Below the pieces are notes generated by a model that was not told the origin of the DNA, searched no databases, and saw nothing but the letters and a program-made list of their open reading frames with translations. Below are positions 1-7,713 of a stretch of 64,000 nt of DNA, in pieces. The stretch comes from Streptomyces sp. NBC_00483 (GTDB taxonomy: Bacteria > Actinomycetota > Actinomycetes > Streptomycetales > Streptomycetaceae), in assembly GCF_036013745.1 (NCBI RefSeq), contig NZ_CP107880.1:1674001-1738000 (forward strand). The letters run 5' to 3'. A program made the position numbers and the translations under genes. Numbering within the stretch: the stretch's first letter is position 1; each line of letters begins with the position of its first letter.

Positions 1-487
1 CGCCCTGCAGCCCGACCGCGACGGTACGCCGGTCCGGCACGGCGCTGCCGTGCTGCTCGACGCTCGTCACCGTGGCACCGGTGCGCAGCTCGGCGCCCGC
101 CTTCTGGGCGTGCTCGACGAGCTGGGCGTCGAACTCGGGCCGGTTGATGAGCCCGAACAGCATCTTCTTGGAGCGCCGGGTGCGGGTGTACCTGCCGTTC
201 AGGGAGAACGTCACCGCGTTGATCCGGTCCTTGAACGGCAGCACGAAGCCGGGCGGCAGCGAGTCCCGCGAAGGGCCGATGATGCCGCCGCCGCACGTCT
301 TGTAGCGGGGCAGTTCGGCCTTCTCCAGGAGCAGCACCCGACGCCCCGCGCTCGCGGCCGCGTACGCGGCGGAGGCGCCGGCCGGGCCCGCGCCCACGAC
401 GACGACGTCCCACACACTCCCGGAGGGCCCGCCGTCGCCCGTCTCGTTGCCGTCCGTGCCGTCCGTCGCCGGATTCTCGCTGCTCAC
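1..487 (-). CDS. Geranylgeranyl reductase family FAD-dependent oxidoreductase (N-terminal part)
   Basis: Only the first 162 residues are in the window; the gene runs off the left edge. The product is an FAD/NAD(P)-binding flavoprotein. The dinucleotide-binding motif GAGPAG lies at residues 32-37, followed by the FAD-ribose acid in LLLEKAELPRYK and the CGGG(I)IG stretch typical of the geranylgeranyl reductase/CrtI-like family that reduces isoprenoid chains or related lipids. Start is taken as GTG (487-485), with GGGAG about 12 bases upstream; a nearby ATG at 509 is in another frame. A Gly/Asp/Ser-rich leader of about 25 residues precedes the Rossmann fold. It is divergent from the dipeptidase gene, with about 140 bases between them. 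The substrate cannot be told. Confidence 0.85.
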   Translation of the reverse strand, partial: MSSENPATDGTDGNETGDGGPSGSVWDVVVVGAGPAGASAAYAAASAGRRVLLLEKAELPRYKTCGGGIIGPSRDSLPPGFVLPFKDRINAVTFSLNGRYTRTRRSKKMLFGLINRPEFDAQLVEHAQKAGAELRTGATVTSVEQHGSAVPDRRTVAVGLQG

Positions 488-630
488 GATGGTCTGCTGC
501 TCCCGTTTCGGCCATCTTGGAATGCCTGCCGCACCTGTCCCAGGCATCCTACGGCGGGCAGTGCGTCGGCCCTCTATGGGAGGATCTTCCGCACACCCTG
601 CACAACGTCGCACCTACGAGGAGCGTGCCC

Positions 631-1992
631 ATGTCGCCGCATCCGATCGCCGAGACCGTCGCCTCGCTCATGCCGAGGGCCAAGACGGAGCTGACCGAAC
701 TGGTCGCTTTCAAGTCGGTGGCGGACTTCGAGCAATACCCGAAGAGCGAGAGCGAGGGCGCCGCCAACTGGGTCGCCGACGCACTGCGCTCGGAGGGTTT
801 CCAGGACGTCGCACTGCTCGACACCCCGGACGGCACGCAGTCGGTGTACGGATTCCTGCCCGGCCCCGCGGGTGCGCCCACGGTGCTGCTGTACGCGCAC
901 TACGACGTACAGCCGACGCTGGACGAGTCGGCGTGGGTGACACCCCCGTTCGAACTGACGGAGCGCGCGGACGGCCGCTGGTACGGGCGCGGCTCGGCCG
1001 ACTGCAAGGGCGGCGTGCTGCTGCACCTGCTGGCGATCCGTGCGCTGAAGGCGAACGGCGGGGTGCCGGTCAACGTCAAGGTGATCGCGGAGGGTTCCGA
1101 GGAGCAGGGCACGGGCGGCCTGGAGCGCTACGCCGAGCAGCACCCCGAACTGCTCACCGCCGACACGATCGTCATCGGCGACGCGGGCAACTTCCGCGTC
1201 GGCCTGCCGACCGCGACGGCGACCCTGCGCGGCATGACGCTGGTCCGCGTCCAGGTCGACACCCTCGAAGGCAACCTGCACTCCGGCCAGTTCGGCGGCG
1301 CCGCCCCGGACGCGCTCGCCGCCCTGGTCCGCGTCCTGGACTCGCTGCGCGCCGAGGACGGTTCGACGACCATCGAAGGACTGGACTCCGCGGAGTCCTG
1401 GGACGGCCTGCAGTACGACGAGGAAACGTTCCGCAAGGACGCGAAGGTGCTCGACGGCGTCGGCCTGATCGGCTCCGGCACGGTCGCCGACCGCATCTGG
1501 GCGCGCCCCGCCGTCACCGTCCTCGGCATCGACAGCCCGCCCGTCGTCGGCGCGACGCCGTCCGTGCAGGCGGGTGCCCGCGCGCTGATCAGCCTTCGCG
1601 TCCCGCCGGGCGTCGACGCCTCGGAGGCCACGAAGCTCCTCATGGCGCACATCGAGGCGCACACCCCGTGGGGCGCCCGGGTCGCGGTCGAACAGGTCGG
1701 CCAGGGCCAGCCGTTCCGCGCGAACACCTCGAGCCCCGCGTACGCGGCGATGGCCGACGCCATGGCGCAGGCGTACGACGGCCAGGAGATGCAGTACGCG
1801 GGCCAGGGCGGCTCGATCCCGCTGTGCAACACGCTCGCCTCGCTCTACCCGGAGGCGGAGATCCTGCTCATCGGCCTGAGCGAGCCGGAGGCCCAGATCC
1901 ACGCGGTCAACGAGTCGGTGTCCCCGGAGGAGCTGGAGCGTCTCTCGGTGGCGGAGGCCCTGTTCCTTCAGAAGTACGCGGCCGCCAACTGA
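631..1992 (+). CDS. M20 family dipeptidase (zinc metallopeptidase)
   Basis: A 453-residue cytoplasmic M20/M28-type peptidase expected to cleave dipeptides with a co-catalytic zinc pair. Visible motifs: YAHYDVQP (residues 88-95, metal ligand H90 and Asp92), the bridging Asp in GSADCKGG (121-128) and the catalytic/ligand Glu pair in AEGSEEQG (153-160). A GNLHSGQFGG stretch marks the lid (dimerisation) domain, followed by a C-terminal GGSIPLCN segment that normally leads to the last metal-binding His, here in QIHAVNES. The length fits the PepV/CNDP-like dipeptidase group. The start at 631 follows ACGAGGAG at about 616-623; longer readings in this frame have no ribosome site. It appears monocistronic. 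Confidence 0.93.
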   Translation: MSPHPIAETVASLMPRAKTELTELVAFKSVADFEQYPKSESEGAANWVADALRSEGFQDVALLDTPDGTQSVYGFLPGPAGAPTVLLYAHYDVQPTLDESAWVTPPFELTERADGRWYGRGSADCKGGVLLHLLAIRALKANGGVPVNVKVIAEGSEEQGTGGLERYAEQHPELLTADTIVIGDAGNFRVGLPTATATLRGMTLVRVQVDTLEGNLHSGQFGGAAPDALAALVRVLDSLRAEDGSTTIEGLDSAESWDGLQYDEETFRKDAKVLDGVGLIGSGTVADRIWARPAVTVLGIDSPPVVGATPSVQAGARALISLRVPPGVDASEATKLLMAHIEAHTPWGARVAVEQVGQGQPFRANTSSPAYAAMADAMAQAYDGQEMQYAGQGGSIPLCNTLASLYPEAEILLIGLSEPEAQIHAVNESVSPEELERLSVAEALFLQKYAAAN

Positions 1993-2064
1993 CCCCGCGC
2001 AACCCGTCTCTGCCCTGAGCCAAGTCGTACGCGGCTCGGGGCAGGGGGCTCGTACGGTCGCGGC

Positions 2065-2826
2065 ATGGACACCACCGACGCGTACCCGGTCGTCGAGACC
2101 ATCGACGTCACACCCCGGCTCCGGTTGCTGCGGTTCGCCGTCGGCCAGGCTTATCTCTGGCGCGACGCAGCCGGGTTGACGCTCATCGACGCGGGCGCGG
2201 TCGGCGCGGCGCGCCCCATCGCCGACGCCGTACGCGCGTGGGGGCACGAACCCGGCGACGTACGGCGGATCGTGCTCACGCACTTCCACAAGGACCATGC
2301 GGGCGGGGCCGGGGAGTTCGCGCGCCTCAGCGGGGCCGAGGTGTCGGCGCACCGGCTCGACGCACCCTATGTGCGCGGCGAGGCGGTGGGGCCCGAGCCG
2401 GTCCACGAGGACTGGGAACGTCCCCTTCACGCGCAGGCGCTGGCCCAGCTCCCGCCGCGTCCGGCCGACCCTGTGCTCCCTTACTACGTAAGGGATTTGG
2501 ACGACGGTGACGTGCTCGACTTCGGCGACGGGGCGCACGTCGTCGCGGCGCCGGGACACACCGAGGGCTCGATCGCGGTCCATCTCCCCCGGCACGGCGT
2601 GCTGTTCACCGGCGACGCGATCGCGGCGTCACCGCTGGACGGGCAGGTGATGCTCGGCGTGTTCAACCGGGACAAGGAGCAGGCGATCGCCTCCTACCGG
2701 CGGCTCGCCGGACTCGACAGCGAGGTGGCCTGCTTCGGGCACGGCGATCCGGTGGTGGGCGGCGCGGGCGCGGCGCTGCGGGCGTCGGCGCGCGCTCACC
2801 CCACCGGCACCCCGGCCTCCAAGTAG
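2065..2826 (+). CDS. MBL-fold metallo-hydrolase
   Basis: A 253-residue metallo-beta-lactamase-fold hydrolase. The signature HxHxDH is clear as THFHKDHAG (residues 72-80); further zinc ligands are H165 in PGHTEGS, D184 in FTGDAI and H226 in CFGHGDP, so both metal sites look intact. The family includes glyoxalase II-like thioesterases and lactonases; nothing here fixes the substrate. The start ATG (2065) is 72 bases after the dipeptidase stop. The last 31 bases overlap the convergent kinase-Nudix gene, so there is no room for a terminator between them. Confidence 0.92.
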   Translation: MDTTDAYPVVETIDVTPRLRLLRFAVGQAYLWRDAAGLTLIDAGAVGAARPIADAVRAWGHEPGDVRRIVLTHFHKDHAGGAGEFARLSGAEVSAHRLDAPYVRGEAVGPEPVHEDWERPLHAQALAQLPPRPADPVLPYYVRDLDDGDVLDFGDGAHVVAAPGHTEGSIAVHLPRHGVLFTGDAIAASPLDGQVMLGVFNRDKEQAIASYRRLAGLDSEVACFGHGDPVVGGAGAALRASARAHPTGTPASK

Positions 2827-3791
2827 TGGGCGGCGCCGCGCTCGCGCGCCCTGAGGGCCCAGCGCAGCCGCTCGAACCGTACGGGCGGCAGCAGCACGGC
2901 CGCCTCGCTCTCCGTCACGAAGCGCCATGCGCGCAACTCGGGCCCCGGTAGCAGCACTTCGTGAGCCCGCGAGCCCATGAGCCGGCCGCCGTCGAAGAGG
3001 AGCCGCAGGCCGCCGTAGCCGGGCGGCACGGGTGCCTCCCAGTCGACGACCAACAGCCGTGGCACGTCGTCGAGTTGGATCCCCGTCTCCTCCGCCACCT
3101 CACGCACGCCCGCGCGCGCGGGCGCCTCGCCCGCCTCGACGACACCGCCGGGGAACTCCCAGCCCGGCTTGTACGTGGGGTCGACGAGCAGCACCCGGTC
3201 CTCGTCGTCGAAGAGCAGCACACCCGCGGCGACCGTCTCCGCGGTGGGCTCGGGCGTCTGCACGATGTCGCAGGACGGCGCGTCCCCGGTGCGCAGCGCC
3301 GCGGCGATCCGGACGGCGGTCTCGTACGGGGACAGTGCGCTGTTGTCGACGGGGTAGGCGTCGGCGGTGAGCCAGCCGGCGAGCGCGGCCCGGTACGGCT
3401 CGATGTCGGCGGGGGCCTCTCCGACGGGGTCACGGGCGCGCAGGATCGTTTCCCCAGGAGCAAGGAGCACATGACACACAGGAATCCGCCGGGCCGCGAG
3501 CCCACCGAAGACCTCGTCGCGGTACTCCTCGCGGAGCAGCCCCATCGGCACCACGAGCACGCCGCCCAGCTCGGCGAGGAGCGCAGCGGCGGTGTCGACG
3601 ACGAGGCGGCGCCAGATCGGCAGGTCCTGATGGTCGCTCACCTCGGCAAGGCGCTTGGCGGGCAGCAGCCGCTCCAGCTCCCCGTCGATCACCTCGGGGT
3701 CGAAGAGTGTGCAGTCGGGGATCAGGTCGATCAACTCCCGCGCCGCGGTGGTCTTCCCCGCGCGGGACGCCCCGTTGATCCAGACGATCAC
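2796..3791 (-). CDS. Fusion of P-loop kinase-like domain and Nudix hydrolase
   Basis: A 331-residue two-domain protein. Residues 1-175 form an AAA/chloramphenicol-phosphotransferase-like P-loop domain with Walker A GASRAGKT (7-14), usually NTP-dependent phosphorylation of small molecules. Residues 185-331 form a Nudix domain with a perfect box G216-x5-E222-x7-REVAEETGI (to 238), binding Mg2+ to hydrolyse nucleoside-diphosphate-linked compounds. The combination suggests phosphorylation of one substrate coupled to clean-up of another, but this is inference. Start is GTG (3791-3789) with GGGGGAG just upstream. The 3' end overlaps the MBL gene tail-to-tail by 31 bases. Such fusions occur in actinomycetes and are mostly uncharacterised. 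Confidence 0.88.
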   Translation of the reverse strand: MIVWINGASRAGKTTAARELIDLIPDCTLFDPEVIDGELERLLPAKRLAEVSDHQDLPIWRRLVVDTAAALLAELGGVLVVPMGLLREEYRDEVFGGLAARRIPVCHVLLAPGETILRARDPVGEAPADIEPYRAALAGWLTADAYPVDNSALSPYETAVRIAAALRTGDAPSCDIVQTPEPTAETVAAGVLLFDDEDRVLLVDPTYKPGWEFPGGVVEAGEAPARAGVREVAEETGIQLDDVPRLLVVDWEAPVPPGYGGLRLLFDGGRLMGSRAHEVLLPGPELRAWRFVTESEAAVLLPPVRFERLRWALRARERGAAHYLEAGVPVG

Positions 3792-3925
3792 GGCTCCCCC
3801 TCATCCATCGGCCCCCTGTGGCTTGCCCGCAACACCCTGTCACGGAAACCAGCCGCTGATGAGGGGATCGATGTATGGACCAGCGACCTCTCGGGGGAGT
3901 TTGAAGGCGGGCCCCAGGGCCCGTC

Positions 3926-3980
3926 GTACGGAGAGCCCGCCCACCACCCAGGGAAGTCGCGGCAGGCGGGCTCTCCGTAC
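3926..3980. repeat. Perfect 16-bp inverted repeat
   Basis: Left arm GTACGGAGAGCCCGCC (3926-3941) is the exact reverse complement of 3965-3980, with a 23-base loop. No T-run follows on either strand, so a simple intrinsic terminator is not obvious. It may fold in an untranscribed spacer or an unrecognised RNA. Confidence 0.8.
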
Positions 3981-4010
3981 CAGGCGGTCGCACGCCATGA
4001 CACCGCCCGC

Positions 4011-4044
4011 GCGACTCCGGGTATCGGGGGAGCCCCGGAGTCGC
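4011..4044. repeat. Perfect 11-bp inverted repeat
   Basis: GCGACTCCGGG (4011-4021) pairs perfectly with 4034-4044 across a 12-base loop, 30 bases after the 16-bp inverted repeat. The two hairpins in tandem look like a structured RNA or a double terminator for an unidentified short transcript. Confidence 0.75.
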
Positions 4045-4438
4045 ACGCGAGAGACCCGTCGGCCGGATGACGCCCACCGCTGCCCGACGGTCGACGACCG
4101 GCCCTGATCATGACCTCCCGCGTTTTCTTCGAGCCAGTCAAGCGCGCCCCGGCGGAGTGCGACACCGTGTGTGCACATCCGGTGACGGTGCGGAGTTCAC
4201 ACGGGGTGTGCACAGAACACACGGGTAGCGCCCTTAGCGGAACAACCCCGAACGTCAAGTGATTTCACAGTTATTCACCCCATCAAGTGACGTGAGCTGC
4301 TCAGGAATCGTTACGCCTCCACAGCGAGGGAATCCTCCGACTAGCGTGATCGACCAGGCACCCTGGACCCCGGTGGCCTCGTTCCGCCCGCCCGGTACCG
4401 TCCTCGGACCCGGCCGGGCTCGTGACCCGGGGGGCCAA

Positions 4439-4867
4439 ATGCTACAGAGCGGGCAACAGGACTGCGCCTTCAGCGCTTTCGGAGCCATCGACATCACGTC
4501 CGCGCTTGAGGACGGCACCCCCGCACCCCGGTTGCGTACCGTCGGGGACTGCGTCGTGGTCGAACTGACCGGCGAGATCGACATTTTGACGTTCCATCAG
4601 ATCTCCCCGATCCTCAACTCGGTGGCAGCCAAGCCCTACCGTGTGGTGGTCGTCGACCTGACCGGCACCACGTTCTTCGACTGCTCCGGCCTCAGGCTCC
4701 TGGAGCTCGCCGCGAAAAGGGCCCGCGAGCACGACGGCCGCGTCACCGTGGTCTGCCGCCACCGCCTCACCCTCCGCCTCATTTCCCTGGCCGGACTGAC
4801 CGGGCTGCTGGCGCCGGCCTGGACGGTGGGCGAGGCGGTGCGCAGGGACCGCCAGCTGCCCGGATAG
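4439..4867 (+). CDS. STAS-domain anti-sigma factor antagonist
   Basis: A 142-residue SpoIIAA/RsbV-like anti-anti-sigma protein. After a 30-residue N-terminal extension, a single STAS domain spans about residues 34-135. VVVELTGEIDI (39-49) is the first strand and VVVDLTGTTFFDCSGLRLL (70-88) carries the conserved Ser83, which in this family is phosphorylated by a cognate serine kinase/anti-sigma factor to switch binding off. No kinase or sigma gene is adjacent. Start is ATG 4439, with a GGGGGG ribosome site directly upstream; the frame stays open to 4259 but the longer form is unlikely. Which sigma factor it controls cannot be read from the sequence. Confidence 0.88.
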   Translation: MLQSGQQDCAFSAFGAIDITSALEDGTPAPRLRTVGDCVVVELTGEIDILTFHQISPILNSVAAKPYRVVVVDLTGTTFFDCSGLRLLELAAKRAREHDGRVTVVCRHRLTLRLISLAGLTGLLAPAWTVGEAVRRDRQLPG

Positions 4868-4969
4868 TGGACAGCGACGGAGAGCGTGGCGGGTCTTTCC
4901 TTACGTGTGGCGGTCTTCCGTACGTGTGGCGGTGCGTCCGTACGTGACGACGGTGTGCCCGCCGGTGCC

Positions 4970-5932
4970 TCAAACCGCCTGCCGGCGCACCCCGTTCACA
5001 CTCGGACCCACGCGCAGCGCCGCTGCCGCCGCGCCCACGAGACCGGCGTCCGTGCCCGTCGACGCCGGGGTCACCGTAAGGCCCTGCACGAAGGAGAGCG
5101 TGGCGTAGTCGCGCAGTGCGCGGCGCAGGGGTGTGAACAGCACGTCGCCGGCCTTTGCCACGCCACCGCCGATCACCGCGATGTCGATCTCCACGAGCGT
5201 CGCCGTCGCCGCGATACCGGCCGCGAGCGCCTGTGCCGCGCGCTCGAAGGAGGCGATCGCCACCGGGTCACCGGCGCGGGCCGCGCGGGCCACGGCGGCG
5301 GCCGTGGCGTCTCCGTCGGACCCCGGCTGCCAGCCCTCGGCGAGGGCGCGACGGGCGATGTTGGGGCCGCTGGCGATGCGCTCGACGCAGCCGCGGGCGC
5401 CGCACGGGCACGGGTCGCCGTCGAGGTCGACGCTGATGTGGCCGATGTGCCCGGCGTTGCCCGTCGGGCCGGGGTGCAGTTCGCCGCCGAGGATCAGGCC
5501 GCCGCCGACACCGGTCGACACGACCATGCACAGCGCGTTGTCGTGGCCCTGGGCCGCGCCCTGCCAGTGCTCGGCGGCCGTGATCGCCACGCCGTCGCCG
5601 ATCAGCTCGACGGGCAGCTCGCCCGTCACCGCGCGAACCCGGTCGACCAGCGGAAACCCGCGCCAGCCCGGCACGTTGACCGGACTGACCGTGCCCCGCG
5701 AGCGGTCCACGGGTCCGGCGCTGCCGATGCCCACGGCGCGTACCCGCGGCCACAGGTCGGAGGCCGTGAGCTCGCCGAGCACCTCCTCCACCGCGCCCAT
5801 CACCGTCTCGCCGTCCTCCTGCGCGAGGGTCGGCCGCTGCGCTCGCAGAAGGAGGTGGCCCCGGTCGTCCACAAGGGCACCGGCGATCTTGGTGCCGCCG
5901 ATGTCGAGCGCGGCGACGAGGTCCATGTGCAT
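4970..5932 (-). CDS. ROK family sugar kinase (glucokinase-like)
   Basis: A 320-residue ROK protein without a helix-turn-helix, hence an enzyme. It has the phosphate-binding DIGGTKIAG (10-18), a catalytic-Asp region at IGDGVA (111-116) and the zinc site GHISVDLDGDPCPCGARGC (164-182), which positions the sugar. In most bacterial ROK glucokinases the catalytic region reads ENDA; here the Asn is replaced by Gly while Asp113 remains, so the sugar preference may differ. Start ATG 5932 follows AGGGGAA by 11 bases. It is divergent from the LacI-type regulator, with a palindrome between them, and so is probably controlled by it. The true substrate is unproven. Confidence 0.88.
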   Translation of the reverse strand: MHMDLVAALDIGGTKIAGALVDDRGHLLLRAQRPTLAQEDGETVMGAVEEVLGELTASDLWPRVRAVGIGSAGPVDRSRGTVSPVNVPGWRGFPLVDRVRAVTGELPVELIGDGVAITAAEHWQGAAQGHDNALCMVVSTGVGGGLILGGELHPGPTGNAGHIGHISVDLDGDPCPCGARGCVERIASGPNIARRALAEGWQPGSDGDATAAAVARAARAGDPVAIASFERAAQALAAGIAATATLVEIDIAVIGGGVAKAGDVLFTPLRRALRDYATLSFVQGLTVTPASTGTDAGLVGAAAAALRVGPSVNGVRRQAV

Positions 5933-6017
5933 CAGTGTCTGTTCCCCTGGAAAGGCAGGTCGGATGGGCGGCTGCGAGTGGACAACCGATCAGTGATGGA
6001 CAGTCTCTCTCGCATCT

Positions 6018-6029
6018 GACAACGTTGTC
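6018..6029. promoter_or_regulatory. LacI-type operator palindrome
   Basis: GACAACGTTGTC is a perfect 12-bp palindrome with the central CG typical of LacI-family sites. It lies between the divergent ROK kinase and LacI regulator genes. It overlaps TTGTCA, a possible -35 for the kinase, and sits just upstream of a possible -10 (TATGCT, 6037-6042) for the regulator, so one repressor could control both. Confidence 0.75.
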
Positions 6030-6082
6030 CAGGCCCTATGCTCGACGCCACACGCCGGGACGACAGGACAGGACAGCGCACA

Positions 6083-7120
6083 GTGGACCGTACCGCCCGC
6101 CGCACCGAGAACCGCTACGGCAACCGACCGACGATGAAGGACGTCGCCGCGCGGGCCGGGGTCGGCCTGAAGACGGTCTCCCGCGTCGTCAACGCGGAGC
6201 CGGGTGTCACCGAGGACACCGAGCGCCGCGTACAGGAGGCGATCGCCGCGCTCGGCTTCCGGCGCAACGACAGCGCACGCGTCCTGCGCAAGGGACGTAC
6301 GGCGAGCATCGGACTCGTCCTAGAGGATCTGGCCGACCCGTTCTACGGGCCGCTCAGTCGCGCCGTCGAGGAGGTCGCGCGGGCGCACGGGGCGCTGCTG
6401 ATCAACGGGTCGAGCGCCGAGGACCCGGAGCGGGAGCAGGAGTTGGTGCTCGCGCTGTGCGCGCGGCGCGTGGACGGGCTCGTGGTGATCCCCGCGGGCA
6501 CCGACCACCAGTACCTGGCGCCGGAGATCGCGGCCGGTGTTGCGACCGTCTTCGTGGACCGGCCCGCAGGGAAGATCGACGCGGACGTGGTGCTGTCCGA
6601 CAACTTCGGTGGCGCGCGCGACGGTGTCGCCCACCTCATCGCCCAGGGCCACCGCCGGATCGGCTTCATCGGCGACCAGCCCCGCATCCACACGGCGATC
6701 GAGCGTGTGCGCGGGTACCGGGCGGCCATGGAGGACGCCGGGCTCGCCGTCGACGACCGGTGGGTGTCGCTCGGTGCCACCGAACCCGAGCGGGTGCGGC
6801 GGGCGGCCGAGGACATGCTCACGGGCCCCGACCCGGTCACGGCGATCTTCTCGGGCAACAACCGTGTGACGGTCACGGCCGTCCGGGTCCTGTCCGAACA
6901 CGAACGCCCCGTGGCCCTGGTCGGCTTCGACGACATCGAGCTGGGCGACCTGCTGAAGCCGGGCGTGACGGTCGTGTCGCAGGACGCGGCGCAACTGGGC
7001 CGCACGGCGGCGGACCGTCTCTTCCTTCAGCTGGACGGGGCGGCGCTGCCGCCCGAGCGGATAGAGCTGACGACGCGCCTGATCCAGCGCGGCTCGGGCG
7101 AACTGCCGCCCTCCGACTGA
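6083..7120 (+). CDS. LacI family transcriptional regulator
   Basis: A 345-residue repressor. The N-terminal helix-turn-helix with hinge is in TMKDVAARAGVGLKTVSR (about residues 17-34). The periplasmic-binding-protein-like effector domain follows, with landmarks SIGLVLEDLADPFY, VVIPAGTDH and VALVGFDDIELGDLLKPG. It should bind a sugar or sugar phosphate and the palindrome at 6018-6029. Start chosen is GTG 6083, with AGGACAG upstream and a leader length normal for the family. ATG 6038 in the same frame would add 15 residues but overlaps the likely -10 TATGCT. It is divergent from the ROK kinase. Confidence 0.9.
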   Translation: MDRTARRTENRYGNRPTMKDVAARAGVGLKTVSRVVNAEPGVTEDTERRVQEAIAALGFRRNDSARVLRKGRTASIGLVLEDLADPFYGPLSRAVEEVARAHGALLINGSSAEDPEREQELVLALCARRVDGLVVIPAGTDHQYLAPEIAAGVATVFVDRPAGKIDADVVLSDNFGGARDGVAHLIAQGHRRIGFIGDQPRIHTAIERVRGYRAAMEDAGLAVDDRWVSLGATEPERVRRAAEDMLTGPDPVTAIFSGNNRVTVTAVRVLSEHERPVALVGFDDIELGDLLKPGVTVVSQDAAQLGRTAADRLFLQLDGAALPPERIELTTRLIQRGSGELPPSD

Positions 7121-7151
7121 GCGGGCGGTCGGGGGGCGGTCAGCGGTCGGC

Positions 7152-7625
7152 TCAGTGCTCGATCAGACCGCCCACCGGCACCGGCGCGACGTGGCCGGTC
7201 GCCGGAGTGGTCAGCGCCAGGGCGAGCCCGATGTCGAGCAGCGAGGAGCGGGCGAGGGCCGCGACGTCGGCGAGCGGTGTCCAGAGCGACTCGGCCGTGT
7301 CCCCGTTGGGTTCGGGCCGCAACGTTCCGCCGGTGATCCGGACCGCGTAGAAGACGCCGACGTTGTGCAGCGGGGGTGATCCGGGCACGCGGCGCTCCGC
7401 CGCGGGCACGACCCGCGAGTCCACGCCCAGCAGCCGTTCGACCTCGCCCGTCAGGCCGGTCTCCTCGGCGACCTCGCGGACCACCGCGTCCACGGGGTCC
7501 TCCGCGCCCTCGACGCGCCCGCCGGGCAGCGTCCACGTCCGCTCCCCGCAGGGCTTGACGGCGTGTGCCAGCAGCACCCGCCCGTCCTCGATGCACACGG
7601 CGTAGGCCGCCAGCCGTAGATCCAT
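7152..7625 (-). CDS. Nudix hydrolase
   Basis: A 157-residue single-domain Nudix enzyme. The box [18 protein letters not shown] followed by AEETGL (35-58) has every consensus residue for Mg2+ binding and catalysis (G36, E42, R50-E51, E54-E55, G57). The substrate is some nucleoside diphosphate derivative. It ends 32 bases from the convergent LacI gene. The ATG start at 7625 gives the usual [10 protein letters not shown] first strand. Confidence 0.9.
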   Translation of the reverse strand: MDLRLAAYAVCIEDGRVLLAHAVKPCGERTWTLPGGRVEGAEDPVDAVVREVAEETGLTGEVERLLGVDSRVVPAAERRVPGSPPLHNVGVFYAVRITGGTLRPEPNGDTAESLWTPLADVAALARSSLLDIGLALALTTPATGHVAPVPVGGLIEH

Positions 7626-7713
7626 CCCGGGAGACTAGGCGCGCGCGGGTGCCGAACGCACCGCTGCCCTCCCCCGGCCGTCCCCGGGGAAGGGCAGCGA
7701 CGAACTGTGTGTC

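Larger units (their letters stand above)
3792..4438. other. Gene-poor intergenic stretch with repeats
   Basis: About 650 bases between the divergent kinase-Nudix and STAS genes with no convincing reading frame: open frames here are Arg/Ser/Pro-rich and lack ribosome sites. It holds two perfect inverted repeats (3926-3980 and 4011-4044), two copies of the palindrome-containing GTGTGCACA (4169-4177 and 4206-4214) and two direct copies of TCAAGTGA 28 bases apart (4255-4262 and 4283-4290). The last set lies where a promoter for the STAS gene would be expected. Confidence 0.6.

Noticed and set aside
574..2595. 673-residue minus-strand open frame over the dipeptidase and MBL genes
   Set aside because: Composition is Arg/Val/Gly-rich as in antisense shadows, and the plus-strand genes have full family motifs and ribosome sites.
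3840..4178. Minus-strand open frames in the 3.8-4.3 kb spacer
   Set aside because: No ribosome sites, no recognisable motif, and biased composition.
5935..7350. 471-residue open frame across the LacI gene
   Set aside because: Arg/Pro-rich shadow of the LacI gene in another frame; no motif seen.
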